This document shows positions 16,578 to 24,236 of a stretch of 35,592 bases of DNA, piece after piece. How positions within the stretch are numbered: position 1 is the first letter of the stretch; each line of letters starts with the position of its first letter. The position numbers were made by a program, and so were the translations under genes. The stretch is taken from assembly GCA_045546775.1 (NCBI GenBank), contig JAZQDM010000098.1, positions 1-35,592 on the forward strand, read 5' to 3'. The notes below the pieces were generated by a model, which had not been told where the DNA came from, did not search any database, and saw only the letters and a program-made list of their open reading frames with translations. The DNA is from RGIG3002 sp045546775. Lineage in GTDB: Bacteria > Bacillota > Clostridia > Lachnospirales > Lachnospiraceae.

Positions 16578-17600
16578 TTATCTCAACAAACTGTAAATCT
16601 GTCCCGGAATAGCTGACAAACTCGCCTGATACTGCACTGCACCGATATCGTAAGCCACTTTTGGCATTCCGTATACTACACAGCTTTCCTCATCCTGTCC
16701 GATGGTCGCTGCACCTGCATTTCGCATTTTCAACAAGCCGTTGGAGCCATCTTTGCCCATCCCGGTCAAAATAACACCGATAGCATCTTTTCCTACCGTT
16801 TTTGCCACCGACTCAAACAACACATCCACAGAAGGACAATGCCCGCTTACCCGCTCTTCTGCCCTGCATTCCACCTGATAGTCGTTGCCTACTTTTACAA
16901 CACGCATCTGCTTTTCGCCGGGTGCCAAAAGAACTTGTCCCGGCACAATTTTGTCACCGGTTTCCGCTTCTTTTACCACCACCTCGCACAGGTCGTTCAA
17001 GCGGTTTGCATACATTTTTGTAAATCCGGCAGGCATGTGTTGTACAATGACTACCCCCGGAACATCTCTTCTAAAATTTTTGATTACGTCACAAATGGCA
17101 TCTGTACCACCGGTAGAAGCACCGATTGCAATCATCTTTTTACTTGTTTTGCTGACGGCTCCTCCATCCAACGGTGTAATAGCTTCCACCCTCTTTAGCC
17201 TTCCAAGCTTTGCCGTAGATGCAATTTTTACTTTTGTAGTCAGCTCCGTTCTCATGAACTGTATCAGCTGCTCTCTGTTCATATCCCGCGGTTTTGCCAC
17301 AAAATCTACTGCTCCTGCTTCCAGCGCATCAAATACTTTTTCACTGAGTGAGCTAATCATAACAACCGGCATAGGATACTGTGGCATCAACTTTTTCAAA
17401 AAGTCCAAACCGCTCATGCGCGGAAGTTCGATGTCTAGCGTCATCACATCCGGTTTGTATTTTATAATGGCATCCCTAGCCTCGTAAGGGTCTTTTGCCT
17501 GTGCAACCACTTCGATATGCGGGTCTGCATTCAAACTCTGCACAAGGAGATTTCGAAATAAAATTGAGTCTTCAACAACAAGCACTTTTATCGGATTCAT
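16578..17600 (-). CDS. cheB: Chemotaxis protein-glutamate methylesterase CheB
   Basis: A 340-residue two-domain enzyme. The receiver has the acceptor D56 in VMTLDIELPRMSG. After a linker of about 30 residues comes the methylesterase with catalytic triad S162 (IGASTGGT), H188 (IVQHMPAGF) and D284 (TGMGKDGS). It demethylates and deamidates receptors and, with CheR, gives adaptation. The ATG at 17600 has AAGGTGG upstream. It lies 53 bases after cheR. Confidence 0.97.
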   Translation of the reverse strand: MNPIKVLVVEDSILFRNLLVQSLNADPHIEVVAQAKDPYEARDAIIKYKPDVMTLDIELPRMSGLDFLKKLMPQYPMPVVMISSLSEKVFDALEAGAVDFVAKPRDMNREQLIQFMRTELTTKVKIASTAKLGRLKRVEAITPLDGGAVSKTSKKMIAIGASTGGTDAICDVIKNFRRDVPGVVIVQHMPAGFTKMYANRLNDLCEVVVKEAETGDKIVPGQVLLAPGEKQMRVVKVGNDYQVECRAEERVSGHCPSVDVLFESVAKTVGKDAIGVILTGMGKDGSNGLLKMRNAGAATIGQDEESCVVYGMPKVAYDIGAVQYQASLSAIPGQIYSLLR

Positions 17601-17653
17601 ATTCGCGTACCACCTTAACTGTTTACTATGTCATCCGTCATCCTCTTTTTACC

Positions 17654-18460
17654 TTAAACTTTCCGATACACCGAGGGTTCCACGTAACAAAACCTTGTTC
17701 TTGCTTTATCCAACGATTCCGTTGCGCCGATAAACAAATATCCGCCCGGCTCCATAAAATCATAAATTCTTTCTACCAAATCGTATTTTGTATCATCTTC
17801 AAAATAAATCATCACATTGCGCAAAAACACAACATGAAACTTTCTGCGAAACGGAAGTGGGTGCATCAAATTAAACTGTCTGAAAATCACTTCCTGTTTC
17901 AACTCCTCTTTGACGATATATTCATGGTCATTAAGTTCTTTAAAAAAACGCCGTTTCCAATGCTCCGGCAACGGTGCCACCTGCTCTTTTAAATATACCC
18001 CTTTTGCCGCATGGTTTAATACTTTTGTGGAAATGTCCGTGGCCAGCACTTTTGTGTCCCACTGGGCATGCTCCAGCGCAAAAAAATCTTTTAATATCAT
18101 GGCAAGCGTATACGGTTCTTCTCCGGTAGACGCGGCCGCAGACCAGATTCTCAAATCTTTTGCACCAGCCTCTTTTATCTTTAACTGTGGCAATATCGTT
18201 TGCTTCAAATAATCAAAATGTCTCGTCTCCCGCATGAAATAAGTATGGTTTGTAGTCAATACATTGATCAGTTCTTTTGCTTCCCGACCGTTCGGATTTG
18301 CCTCCACTTTCGCCATATATTCGTCGTAGCCGGAATACCCGTTGCGCAAAAGATAATTTTGCATCCGCCCTACGATGAGGACTCTTTTTTGACTCAAATC
18401 AATCCCGTAATGATTTTTTACATACGCAACAATACGGTTAAACTGTGTATCTGTAATCAT
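17654..18460 (-). CDS. cheR: Chemotaxis protein methyltransferase CheR
   Basis: A 268-residue S-adenosylmethionine-dependent enzyme that methylates receptor glutamates. The N-terminal helical domain is about 1-75 with basic receptor-contact residues. The methyltransferase domain shows LRIWSAAASTGEEPYTLAM (SAM-binding motif I) and a later VVFLRNVMIYF, close to the family's CRNVLIYF. It starts 6 bases after the preceding response regulator with only a weak ribosome site, so translation is probably coupled. It pairs with cheB downstream. Confidence 0.95.
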   Translation of the reverse strand: MITDTQFNRIVAYVKNHYGIDLSQKRVLIVGRMQNYLLRNGYSGYDEYMAKVEANPNGREAKELINVLTTNHTYFMRETRHFDYLKQTILPQLKIKEAGAKDLRIWSAAASTGEEPYTLAMILKDFFALEHAQWDTKVLATDISTKVLNHAAKGVYLKEQVAPLPEHWKRRFFKELNDHEYIVKEELKQEVIFRQFNLMHPLPFRRKFHVVFLRNVMIYFEDDTKYDLVERIYDFMEPGGYLFIGATESLDKARTRFCYVEPSVYRKV

Positions 18461-18466
18461 ATCTTT

Positions 18467-19543
18467 TTACTTTGTTCGCATCTGTTTTACTACTTTGTTA
18501 AATACCGCAACAATACCCGGATCATAAATACTTCCGCTGGCATCATTGATAATACGTAAGCTTTCTTCAAAAGAATAAGCATCTTTGTAACAACGCTTGT
18601 TCAAAAGTACATCAAAGCTGTTAATAATGGCAACAATCCGTGCCGAAAGCGGTATGTCTTCGCCCCGTACATCTTCCGGATAGCCTGTTCCATCCCAGTT
18701 TGCATGATGGTATCTTGCAATATCGATTGCCATCCGCAAAAATCTTGTATTGGTTGTACCTTCACATATTTCTTCCAAAATTTTGGCGCCTTCTTCGGTA
18801 TGCTTTTTGATTTCATCCCGCTCCCACGCATCCAAACCACCTTCTTTTAGAAAAATGGCATCCCGGATTACAATATTTCCGATGTCGTGTACTTTGGACG
18901 CAGCCTCGATAATCTCCACAAACTCATCGGTAATCTGTTCTTCATAATCCGGCATAAGTTGGAGACTTTGCGCCAAAAGTTTGCAGTTGTATGCTACATT
19001 TTCCAAGTGATTGTCCGTATTAACGTCCCTTTTTTCAACTACCTTTGCAAGCGCATACAACATATTTTCATGTTCTTCTTCAATCTGTCTTTTTTGCTCA
19101 CTCAAAAGCTTGTGCATCATGCGGTTGTGCTCTGCCATTTCCTGTTGCATACGATAACTGTTCAGCTGATTGTTAATACGCATCACAACTTCCACACGCT
19201 CAAACGGTTTCGGTATAAAATCAACTGCACCCGCTTTAAATGCCTGTTCTTTTTCTTCGGTAGAATCCAATACCGTAATAAACACAAACGGAATGTCTCT
19301 TGTGAGCGGACTGTTTTTTAACATCTTACAAAAATCAAGTCCATTCATGCCCGGCATAGCAAAGTCCGACAAAATAAGCTGCGGCTTTGTATCTTTTAAA
19401 ATGTCTATTGCCTCCTGCACGTTAAGTGCACAAAGCGGTTCGTATCCCTGTTCTTTAATGATGCTCGCCAAAATTTTTAAATTGACACTGATATCATCCA
19501 CAATCAGTATCTGCGGCGGCTGATTCCTGTCAAATCCTAACAT
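18467..19543 (-). CDS. Receiver-HD-GYP response regulator with altered metal site
   Basis: A 358-residue response regulator. The receiver has acceptor D60 in LILSDFAMPGMNG and K112 in the PKPF motif. A coiled linker (about 128-165) leads to an HD-GYP domain, the family that hydrolyses c-di-GMP. H179, the HD pair H219-D220, H248, H279-H280 and GTGYP (285-289) are present, but HDIGK reads HDIGN and the aspartate normally found 28 residues after the HH pair is N308 (INSFD). Catalysis may be changed or lost. The ATG at 19543 was chosen because the upstream GTG (19552) sits too close to the GGAAGG site. It lies between the PAS kinase and cheR. Confidence 0.88.
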   Translation of the reverse strand: MLGFDRNQPPQILIVDDISVNLKILASIIKEQGYEPLCALNVQEAIDILKDTKPQLILSDFAMPGMNGLDFCKMLKNSPLTRDIPFVFITVLDSTEEKEQAFKAGAVDFIPKPFERVEVVMRINNQLNSYRMQQEMAEHNRMMHKLLSEQKRQIEEEHENMLYALAKVVEKRDVNTDNHLENVAYNCKLLAQSLQLMPDYEEQITDEFVEIIEAASKVHDIGNIVIRDAIFLKEGGLDAWERDEIKKHTEEGAKILEEICEGTTNTRFLRMAIDIARYHHANWDGTGYPEDVRGEDIPLSARIVAIINSFDVLLNKRCYKDAYSFEESLRIINDASGSIYDPGIVAVFNKVVKQMRTK

Positions 19544-19558
19544 ATGTGTCACACCTTC

Positions 19559-21001
19559 CTATAACGTACCAAACTTCTCTTCCAATAATCCCTTTAGCAT
19601 CCCATACGTTTCAATACTTCGTTCATAGTTTTCTTTCCGGATTGCCATACTCATACGAAGAAGCGGACTCTTCAAATCACCATCGCCGTTTTCCAGCAAT
19701 GTTTTGATTGTCTCCGCAAGCATCTCTGCTTTTTCCCACGCACCAAGCTCAATGGACAATACAAGTTTTTCCATTCTCTTTTTGATTTCCCGCTTGTTTT
19801 CGTCGGTTCCAAACTGGTAAAACCGCGCTTCTTCCTCGTCTCTTGCTCTCTCCCGGAACGCATCCCACTTTTCAAAAATTTGTGTATAATCCTGACTTTC
19901 GTGTATATTACTGTTTGTTTTCAGTCTCACATAAAAAGAAAATGTACTTCCCTTTCCCTTTTCGCTTTGTACGCGAATGCTGCCATTCATCATCTCCACA
20001 AGTTGTTTTGTGATAGAAAGCCCAAGTCCCGTACCGCCAAAACGTCTCGTAATACTTGCATCCGCCTGACTGAAACTCTGGAACAACCGGTCCTGCTCCT
20101 CCTTTGAAATACCGATACCACTGTCCTGTACCATAAAAAACAGTTCCACTTCATCATTCGTCTGCATGGTCTTGCTGACATCGATACTGATATGTCCCAC
20201 CGATGTAAACTTTACGGCGTTGGACAACAAGTTGTTCAAAATTTGATTCAAGCGAAGTTCGTCTCCAATCAACATTTGCGGAATATTTTTGTCCACAAAA
20301 ACTTTTAGCTGCAATTCCTTTTTGTAAATAGCTGCCTCGTGCGTTGCAAGCACTTTTTCCATCATCTTGTAAAAATCAAATTCCTGCTCGTCGATGGTAA
20401 ACTTGCCGGATTCCAGTTTTGAAAAATCCAAAATGTTATTGATAATCGATGACATATTGTCGCAGCAGTACAAAATCACATCCAGTTTTTTGCGCTCTTC
20501 TGCATCACTCACCTGTTCCATCAAAGCGGTCACATGCCCTTTAATACCATTTACCGGTGTGCGCAACTCATGGGTAATATTGGCAGTAAACTCCAAGCGT
20601 TCTTTCCGATTGTTTTCCTCGTCTTCTTTCAACTGACGAATACGCAATTCCGTATCTTTCTGCCCCGTAATATCTTGTGCTAAAAAATAATACAGTCCTT
20701 CTTTTTCCGCACAAAAGAAACGTACACTTACAGTAAAACAAGAACTGTTTTTTCTGTACAATGCCGTTTCCGGTTTTGTCATTATTTTTTCTTTGTCAAA
20801 TGCATAATACTCACCGGTTTCCGCCTGAAACTCCTGTCTGAAAATCCTTGTCAAATTGCACGATTCCAACTCGCCTTCACGATACTCCAACATCTCGTAC
20901 GCTTTTGTATTTGCAAACAGAACATCACCGCTGTCATCAAAGAGCATTATAATCTCACTGGTTTTGTCAATAATTTGGGAATTCAGCCAATCAAATTCCA
21001 T
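19559..21001 (-). CDS. PAS-domain sensor histidine kinase with Hpt-like tail
   Basis: A 480-residue soluble kinase without membrane segments. PAS domain is about 8-112 (DDSGDVLFANTKAYEMLEY), then HisKA with H144 in ANITHELRTPVNG. HATPase_c follows with N box NQILNNLLSNAVKFT, DSGIGI and GGTGLGLSIT. A C-terminal all-helical tail (about 395-480) has the pattern of an Hpt domain but E430 stands where the phospho-histidine would be. It is the first gene of the chemotaxis operon and stops 15 bases before the receiver-HD-GYP gene, its likely partner. The ATG follows AGGAGAAG. The PAS ligand is unknown. Confidence 0.92.
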   Translation of the reverse strand: MEFDWLNSQIIDKTSEIIMLFDDSGDVLFANTKAYEMLEYREGELESCNLTRIFRQEFQAETGEYYAFDKEKIMTKPETALYRKNSSCFTVSVRFFCAEKEGLYYFLAQDITGQKDTELRIRQLKEDEENNRKERLEFTANITHELRTPVNGIKGHVTALMEQVSDAEERKKLDVILYCCDNMSSIINNILDFSKLESGKFTIDEQEFDFYKMMEKVLATHEAAIYKKELQLKVFVDKNIPQMLIGDELRLNQILNNLLSNAVKFTSVGHISIDVSKTMQTNDEVELFFMVQDSGIGISKEEQDRLFQSFSQADASITRRFGGTGLGLSITKQLVEMMNGSIRVQSEKGKGSTFSFYVRLKTNSNIHESQDYTQIFEKWDAFRERARDEEEARFYQFGTDENKREIKKRMEKLVLSIELGAWEKAEMLAETIKTLLENGDGDLKSPLLRMSMAIRKENYERSIETYGMLKGLLEEKFGTL

Positions 21002-21264
21002 GTTACTTCTCCTGGTACTTCACAAATATCCAATGCTATATTCCATCATGATTATTTTCTATTCTAACACTATTTTTTCAAAAATACAAATAATTGTAGG
21101 TAAAATTATGTAAATTTTTTGTTTTTCTTCTTAATATTTTGTTCAAATTTATCATTTGTATGCAGTATTATAGCTCATTTTTTGTTATTATAAACTAGCA
21201 TTTTTTAATATATTGCATTATTTTGATTATTTTAAATCAAAATAGTTTTATTTTTACCTCCAAA
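21002..21264. other. AT-rich intergenic leader with a palindrome
   Basis: This non-coding, very AT-rich stretch lies upstream of the PAS kinase. Besides the promoter at 21061-21089 it holds a perfect inverted repeat with 9-bp arms (ATTTTGATT 21220-21228, AATCAAAAT 21235-21243, 6-base loop), a possible regulator site. No open frame with a ribosome site was found. Confidence 0.5.
21061..21089 (-). promoter_or_regulatory. Promoter for the chemotaxis operon
   Basis: On the minus strand: -35 TTGTAT (21089-21084), 17-base spacer, -10 TAGAAT (21066-21061), 59 bases before the PAS kinase start. A further TATAAT lies upstream (about 21172-21167) without a good -35. No motility-sigma (TAAA-N15-GCCGATAA) site was seen. 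Confidence 0.55.
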
Positions 21265-21418
21265 AAAAGTCCGTTTACGGACTTTCGCGCCGAGCGCGGT
21301 CGCGACAGCGACTTCTTCCTTGTACGCGCGAATGCGCATCCTCGCGGAGCGTTTTTACTTTATGGGAAAGACTTTCACACTTGAGTGTGACAAGGTCTTT
21401 CCCATAAAGTAAAAAAAT
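21265..21418 (-). repeat. GC-rich island of consecutive perfect hairpins (candidate repeat or small RNA)
   Basis: Adjacent inverted repeats with no spacing or very little. AAAGTCCG/CGGACTTT (21266-21285) is followed on the minus strand by seven T, hence terminator-like. Then come CGCGC/GCGCG (21286-21298), GTCGC/GCGAC (21299-21312) and GCGC/GCGC (21326-21337). Last is a hairpin with 21-base perfect arms (21352-21372 and 21395-21415) holding an inner CACACT/AGTGTG stem. The composition is far more GC-rich than the flanking gap. It lies between the cysK terminator and the chemotaxis promoter. It could be a mobile intergenic repeat, a small RNA, or processing structures. Confidence 0.6.
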
Positions 21419-21491
21419 CCCCGGCGCAACGCATCCAAAACTACCAAAATACTCCTTTTCTTTTGGTGGAGTTGCATGCATCACGCCGGGG
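21411..21491 (-). terminator. Intrinsic terminator of cysK
   Basis: Outer arms CCCCGGCG (21419-21426) and CGCCGGGG (21484-21491) are extended by GCAAC/GTTGC, with an inner ACCAAAA/TTTTGGT stem (21443-21449, 21461-21467). Read on the minus strand the structure ends in ATTTTTTT. It lies 12 bases after the cysK stop. Confidence 0.75.
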
Positions 21492-21503
21492 CATGAAATC
21501 TTA

Positions 21504-22406
21504 TTAAATTAAGGATGTGCTGAAATATCGCTCTGCACGGTCCGCAAGAATGGTTGCAATCACTTTGTCTTTGCCGTATTTTTCAGCCATCTGTTTTGCT
21601 GCAAATACGTTGGCACCGGAAGACGTACCTACTAAAAGCCCCTGTACTCTCGCAAGTTCTCTGGCTGTTGAAATAGCGTCTTCGTCTGTCACCTCAATGA
21701 TATCGGTAATAATACTTGTATCAAGTACTTCCGGTACGAAACCGTCACCGATTCCCTGAATCTGATGAAGTCCCGGTTCATGGCCCAAGAGCGCGGAAAC
21801 ATTTTTCGGCTCTACAGCAACAATTTTGCAATCCGGATTTTTTTCCAAAATGTAGGACGCAATTCCCTGCAATGTTCCGCCACTTCCGATACCGGATACA
21901 AACACGTCAATTTTTTGTCCCAACTGTTCTACGATTTCCACTGCCGTAGTACGATAATGCGCCTGCGGATTTGCCTGATTTTCAAACTGCTGCGGCACAA
22001 AATACTCATCAGAAGATGCTGCAATTTCCATCGCTTTATCTACAGAACCGCCAATGCTCAATTCCGGCTCTGTCAAAACAAGGTCCGCACCGAGGGCACG
22101 GATAATTTTCTTACGCTCATCACTCATATTTTCCGGCATAACAATAATAACTTTGTAACCTTTACGGATACCGCAAAGTGCAAGCCCGATACCGGTGTTT
22201 CCGCTTGTAGGCTCAATAATTGTCATTCCCGGTTTTAACTTCCCGCTCTTTTCAGCCTCTTCCAACATATTTAAAGCAATTCTGTCTTTGATACTTCCGC
22301 CCGGATTCAAAAACTCAGCTTTTGCAAAAATGTTGTATCCGGTTGTCTCCTTCAAACTAAGTAACGGAGTATTGCCAATCAACTCCAAAATATTATTGTA
22401 ATACAT
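21504..22406 (-). CDS. cysK: Cysteine synthase (O-acetylserine sulfhydrylase)
   Basis: A 300-residue pyridoxal-phosphate enzyme making cysteine from O-acetylserine and sulfide. Visible are the cofactor lysine K40 in NPGGSIKDRIAL, the substrate loop EPTSGNTGIGLA (about 65-76), the phosphate-binding GSGGTLQG and GTSSGAN near the C-terminus. The length is normal. The C-terminus ends in FSTSLI; a C-terminal isoleucine is what serine acetyltransferase normally supplies when it docks in CysK, so no inference is made from it. The start at 22406 follows GGAGG. It lies 16 bases after the MIF-like gene on one transcript. Confidence 0.95.
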   Translation of the reverse strand: MYYNNILELIGNTPLLSLKETTGYNIFAKAEFLNPGGSIKDRIALNMLEEAEKSGKLKPGMTIIEPTSGNTGIGLALCGIRKGYKVIIVMPENMSDERKKIIRALGADLVLTEPELSIGGSVDKAMEIAASSDEYFVPQQFENQANPQAHYRTTAVEIVEQLGQKIDVFVSGIGSGGTLQGIASYILEKNPDCKIVAVEPKNVSALLGHEPGLHQIQGIGDGFVPEVLDTSIITDIIEVTDEDAISTARELARVQGLLVGTSSGANVFAAKQMAEKYGKDKVIATILADRAERYFSTSLI

Positions 22407-22422
22407 CTTTATTCCTCCATCT

Positions 22423-22764
22423 TTAAAAATTGCGTCCGTTCCAGCCCCAGTCGCTCACCCCGTGGTAAGTTACATAAACTGCATTTTTCGGAATGCCGAG
22501 CTCTTTTTCATACAAATCGCAAATCGTCTCTGTCATTTTTTCATAGGCTGCACCTGTTGCATTTCCAAACAGGCTCACAGAAACATAAGCTCCTTTTTCC
22601 AATTTATTGCCACCCATGTAAAGATCATAATTATCTTCAAAGCCAACCATCAGGAAGCTTTCCGGTTTGCTCAAAATCGACATAGACTTGCCAAACTCCG
22701 CTTTTAAAATATCTCTTTTTTCCTGCGGTACAGCCACGGTAATCTTTGAATCAATAAACGGCAT
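22423..22764 (-). CDS. MIF-family (phenylpyruvate/dopachrome) tautomerase
   Basis: A 113-residue protein of the macrophage migration inhibitory factor family, in the 4-oxalocrotonate tautomerase superfamily. It begins MPFIDSK, so Pro2 would be the N-terminal catalytic base after Met removal. K33 in LSKPESFLMVGFEDN aligns with the active-site lysine, and the YEKMTETICDLYEKELGI, NAVYVTYH and GWGWNGRNF-like ending (DWGWNGRNF) are typical. The CxxC redox motif of mammalian MIF is absent. The physiological substrate in bacteria is unknown. It leads the MIF-cysK transcript; the ATG follows AGAGGGAAAGAGT. Confidence 0.9.
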   Translation of the reverse strand: MPFIDSKITVAVPQEKRDILKAEFGKSMSILSKPESFLMVGFEDNYDLYMGGNKLEKGAYVSVSLFGNATGAAYEKMTETICDLYEKELGIPKNAVYVTYHGVSDWGWNGRNF

Positions 22765-22799
22765 ACTCTTTCCCTCTTTTCCTAAATTTTACCTCTGCT

Positions 22800-22808
22800 A
22801 TTATAACA
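22800..22808 (-). promoter_or_regulatory. Extended -10 promoter for the MIF-cysK transcript
   Basis: On the minus strand a perfect TATAAT (22805-22800) is preceded by TGT (22808-22806), 35 bases before the MIF start. No good -35 is seen. A short ACAC/GTGT inverted repeat (22806-22819) lies in the spacer. Confidence 0.5.
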
Positions 22809-22839
22809 CTGTAATGTGTCATTTGGCTATAGGGTGATG

Positions 22840-22866
22840 AAAAAAAGGGAGCGAATTGCTCCCTTC
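22840..22866 (-). terminator. Intrinsic terminator after the DUF3592-like gene
   Basis: Stem AAGGGAGC (22845-22852) / GCTCCCTT (22858-22865) with loop GAATT; on the minus strand it is followed by a T-run. It lies 17 bases past the stop at 22883 and closes the signalling operon. Confidence 0.85.
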
Positions 22867-22882
22867 ACTTATCACTATTTAA

Positions 22883-23434
22883 TTAATACTTCATTGCTTC
22901 GTTTAAGAGCGCTTCAAAATCCACATCCAACGCAATTTTCAAAACCGCATACACAAGAACTCCGAGCAAAAGCGGCAACATCGCCTTCGCTGCATAAGAA
23001 CCTGCCATATCCTGTGCTTTTGCGATTGCCTTGCCCGGATTTTCTGCAGCATAGTACATCGTAACCTCTTCCGGCAAACTCATGTGGGAAGTTCGCTTGC
23101 AACGATACGCCCGACCTCCTACCATATATTCGTACTCTCCGACGTAGTGGTCATTTCTGATATGCGGTTCATCCTCTGTCCTATAAGTTCCACGAATGGT
23201 CTTTCGAGCAACACATCTTGCCCTAACTACACGACCTGCCGCCTGCGCCTCTTCAATAAAAACCTGACCTTTCGTCTTCATATTACCGTTGACACCTAAA
23301 ATAATCAGGCTCACAATTTCTACAACAAGCACTACCAGGCATAACTCAAATACCTCGTCCAAATATTTAACAATCATAAAGCAAGCCAGTCCCCCAACAA
23401 GAAGGCTGGTAAGTATTGTTAAAAACTTTTTCAT
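22883..23434 (-). CDS. Small membrane protein, DUF3592-like
   Basis: A 183-residue protein with two N-terminal hydrophobic helices (about 4-22 and 28-48), a mainly beta domain of about 90 residues, and a third helix (about 152-170). The middle part, with YVGEYEYMVGGRAYRCK and VTMYYAAENPGKA, resembles DUF3592-type domains (a Y..Y.V.G..Y pattern and a YYNPxNP-like site). Function is unknown. It starts 12 bases after the receiver gene, and the ATG follows AAGGGGAG, so it belongs to that operon. The family call is tentative. Confidence 0.6.
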   Translation of the reverse strand: MKKFLTILTSLLVGGLACFMIVKYLDEVFELCLVVLVVEIVSLIILGVNGNMKTKGQVFIEEAQAAGRVVRARCVARKTIRGTYRTEDEPHIRNDHYVGEYEYMVGGRAYRCKRTSHMSLPEEVTMYYAAENPGKAIAKAQDMAGSYAAKAMLPLLLGVLVYAVLKIALDVDFEALLNEAMKY

Positions 23435-23446
23435 AATACACTCCCC

Positions 23447-24220
23447 TTAAATTTTAATCATCGCCTTTTCAATGGAATCAAAAAGGGTCTGTTGTTCAAT
23501 CGGCTTTAACAGATAACCGGACGGCTTCAATTCCAAAACAGCCGCAATATGTGCCTTATCTGCCACTGCCGTCAAAAATACAACCGGCGTGTCTTTCAGC
23601 GTCTCGTCGTTTCGGATTTCTTCCAACGTCCGCTTTCCGTCCCAGTCCGGCATCTCATAATCCAAAAGAATCAAATCCGGGGCTTTTTTCTTCGCCTGTG
23701 ACAATGCTACTTTACCGGAATTTGCCACACAGACATCGTATTTGGAGTCCAACATGCTTTTCACGCTACGGAGCAAAATACCGCTGTCATCTACCGCAAG
23801 AATGCATTTTCTGCTCTGTTCCGGTGTCTCTGCTGCGCCGTCTTCTGCGCTCTCCTGTTCTGCAATTTTTAACATTTCTTCGCATTTTCTCTGCAAAAAT
23901 CCAAGTGTGGTAGGACGTGCCACAAAATCAAACTGGGGGCTTTCATAATAAGACGCATAACGCTCACATTCCTGCGCTGTTCCCACAAGCAATACCGGAC
24001 GTTTGAAATTGTTGCTTCTAAAATAGTCCAAAACAGCCGAATCCAAATCCTTTTCACTGCCAAGACATACCACTGCCATATCCAACCGGAATACTTTTGT
24101 CATTGCTTTGACCATATCCAAACTGTCCATACACATTTGTGTTTGAAATTTTCCTGCCAAATGCTGATTCAAATTGCCTACTAATTGGTTCAATTCGCCG
24201 ATAATAAGTATTTTTTTCAT
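23447..24220 (-). CDS. Pseudo-receiver plus receiver-domain response regulator
   Basis: A 257-residue protein of two receiver folds and no effector domain. The N-terminal fold (about 1-118) lacks the acidic pair and has no aspartate at the phosphorylation strand (AVVCLGSE), so it cannot be phosphorylated in the usual way. After an acidic linker (about 120-135), the C-terminal receiver is intact: AVDDSG, acceptor D187 in LILLDYEMPDWDG, T in VVFLTAV and K in LLKPIE. It starts 16 bases after the hybrid kinase stop, which makes that kinase its probable donor. Output is likely by protein contact. Confidence 0.85.
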   Translation of the reverse strand: MKKILIIGELNQLVGNLNQHLAGKFQTQMCMDSLDMVKAMTKVFRLDMAVVCLGSEKDLDSAVLDYFRSNNFKRPVLLVGTAQECERYASYYESPQFDFVARPTTLGFLQRKCEEMLKIAEQESAEDGAAETPEQSRKCILAVDDSGILLRSVKSMLDSKYDVCVANSGKVALSQAKKKAPDLILLDYEMPDWDGKRTLEEIRNDETLKDTPVVFLTAVADKAHIAAVLELKPSGYLLKPIEQQTLFDSIEKAMIKI

Positions 24221-24236
24221 AGTCTTCTCTCCGTTT

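Noticed and set aside
21275..21484. A 69-codon minus-strand open frame across the hairpin island
   Set aside because: It has no ribosome site, spans two terminator-like hairpins, and its basic, low-complexity product follows from the GC-rich palindromes; treated as non-coding.
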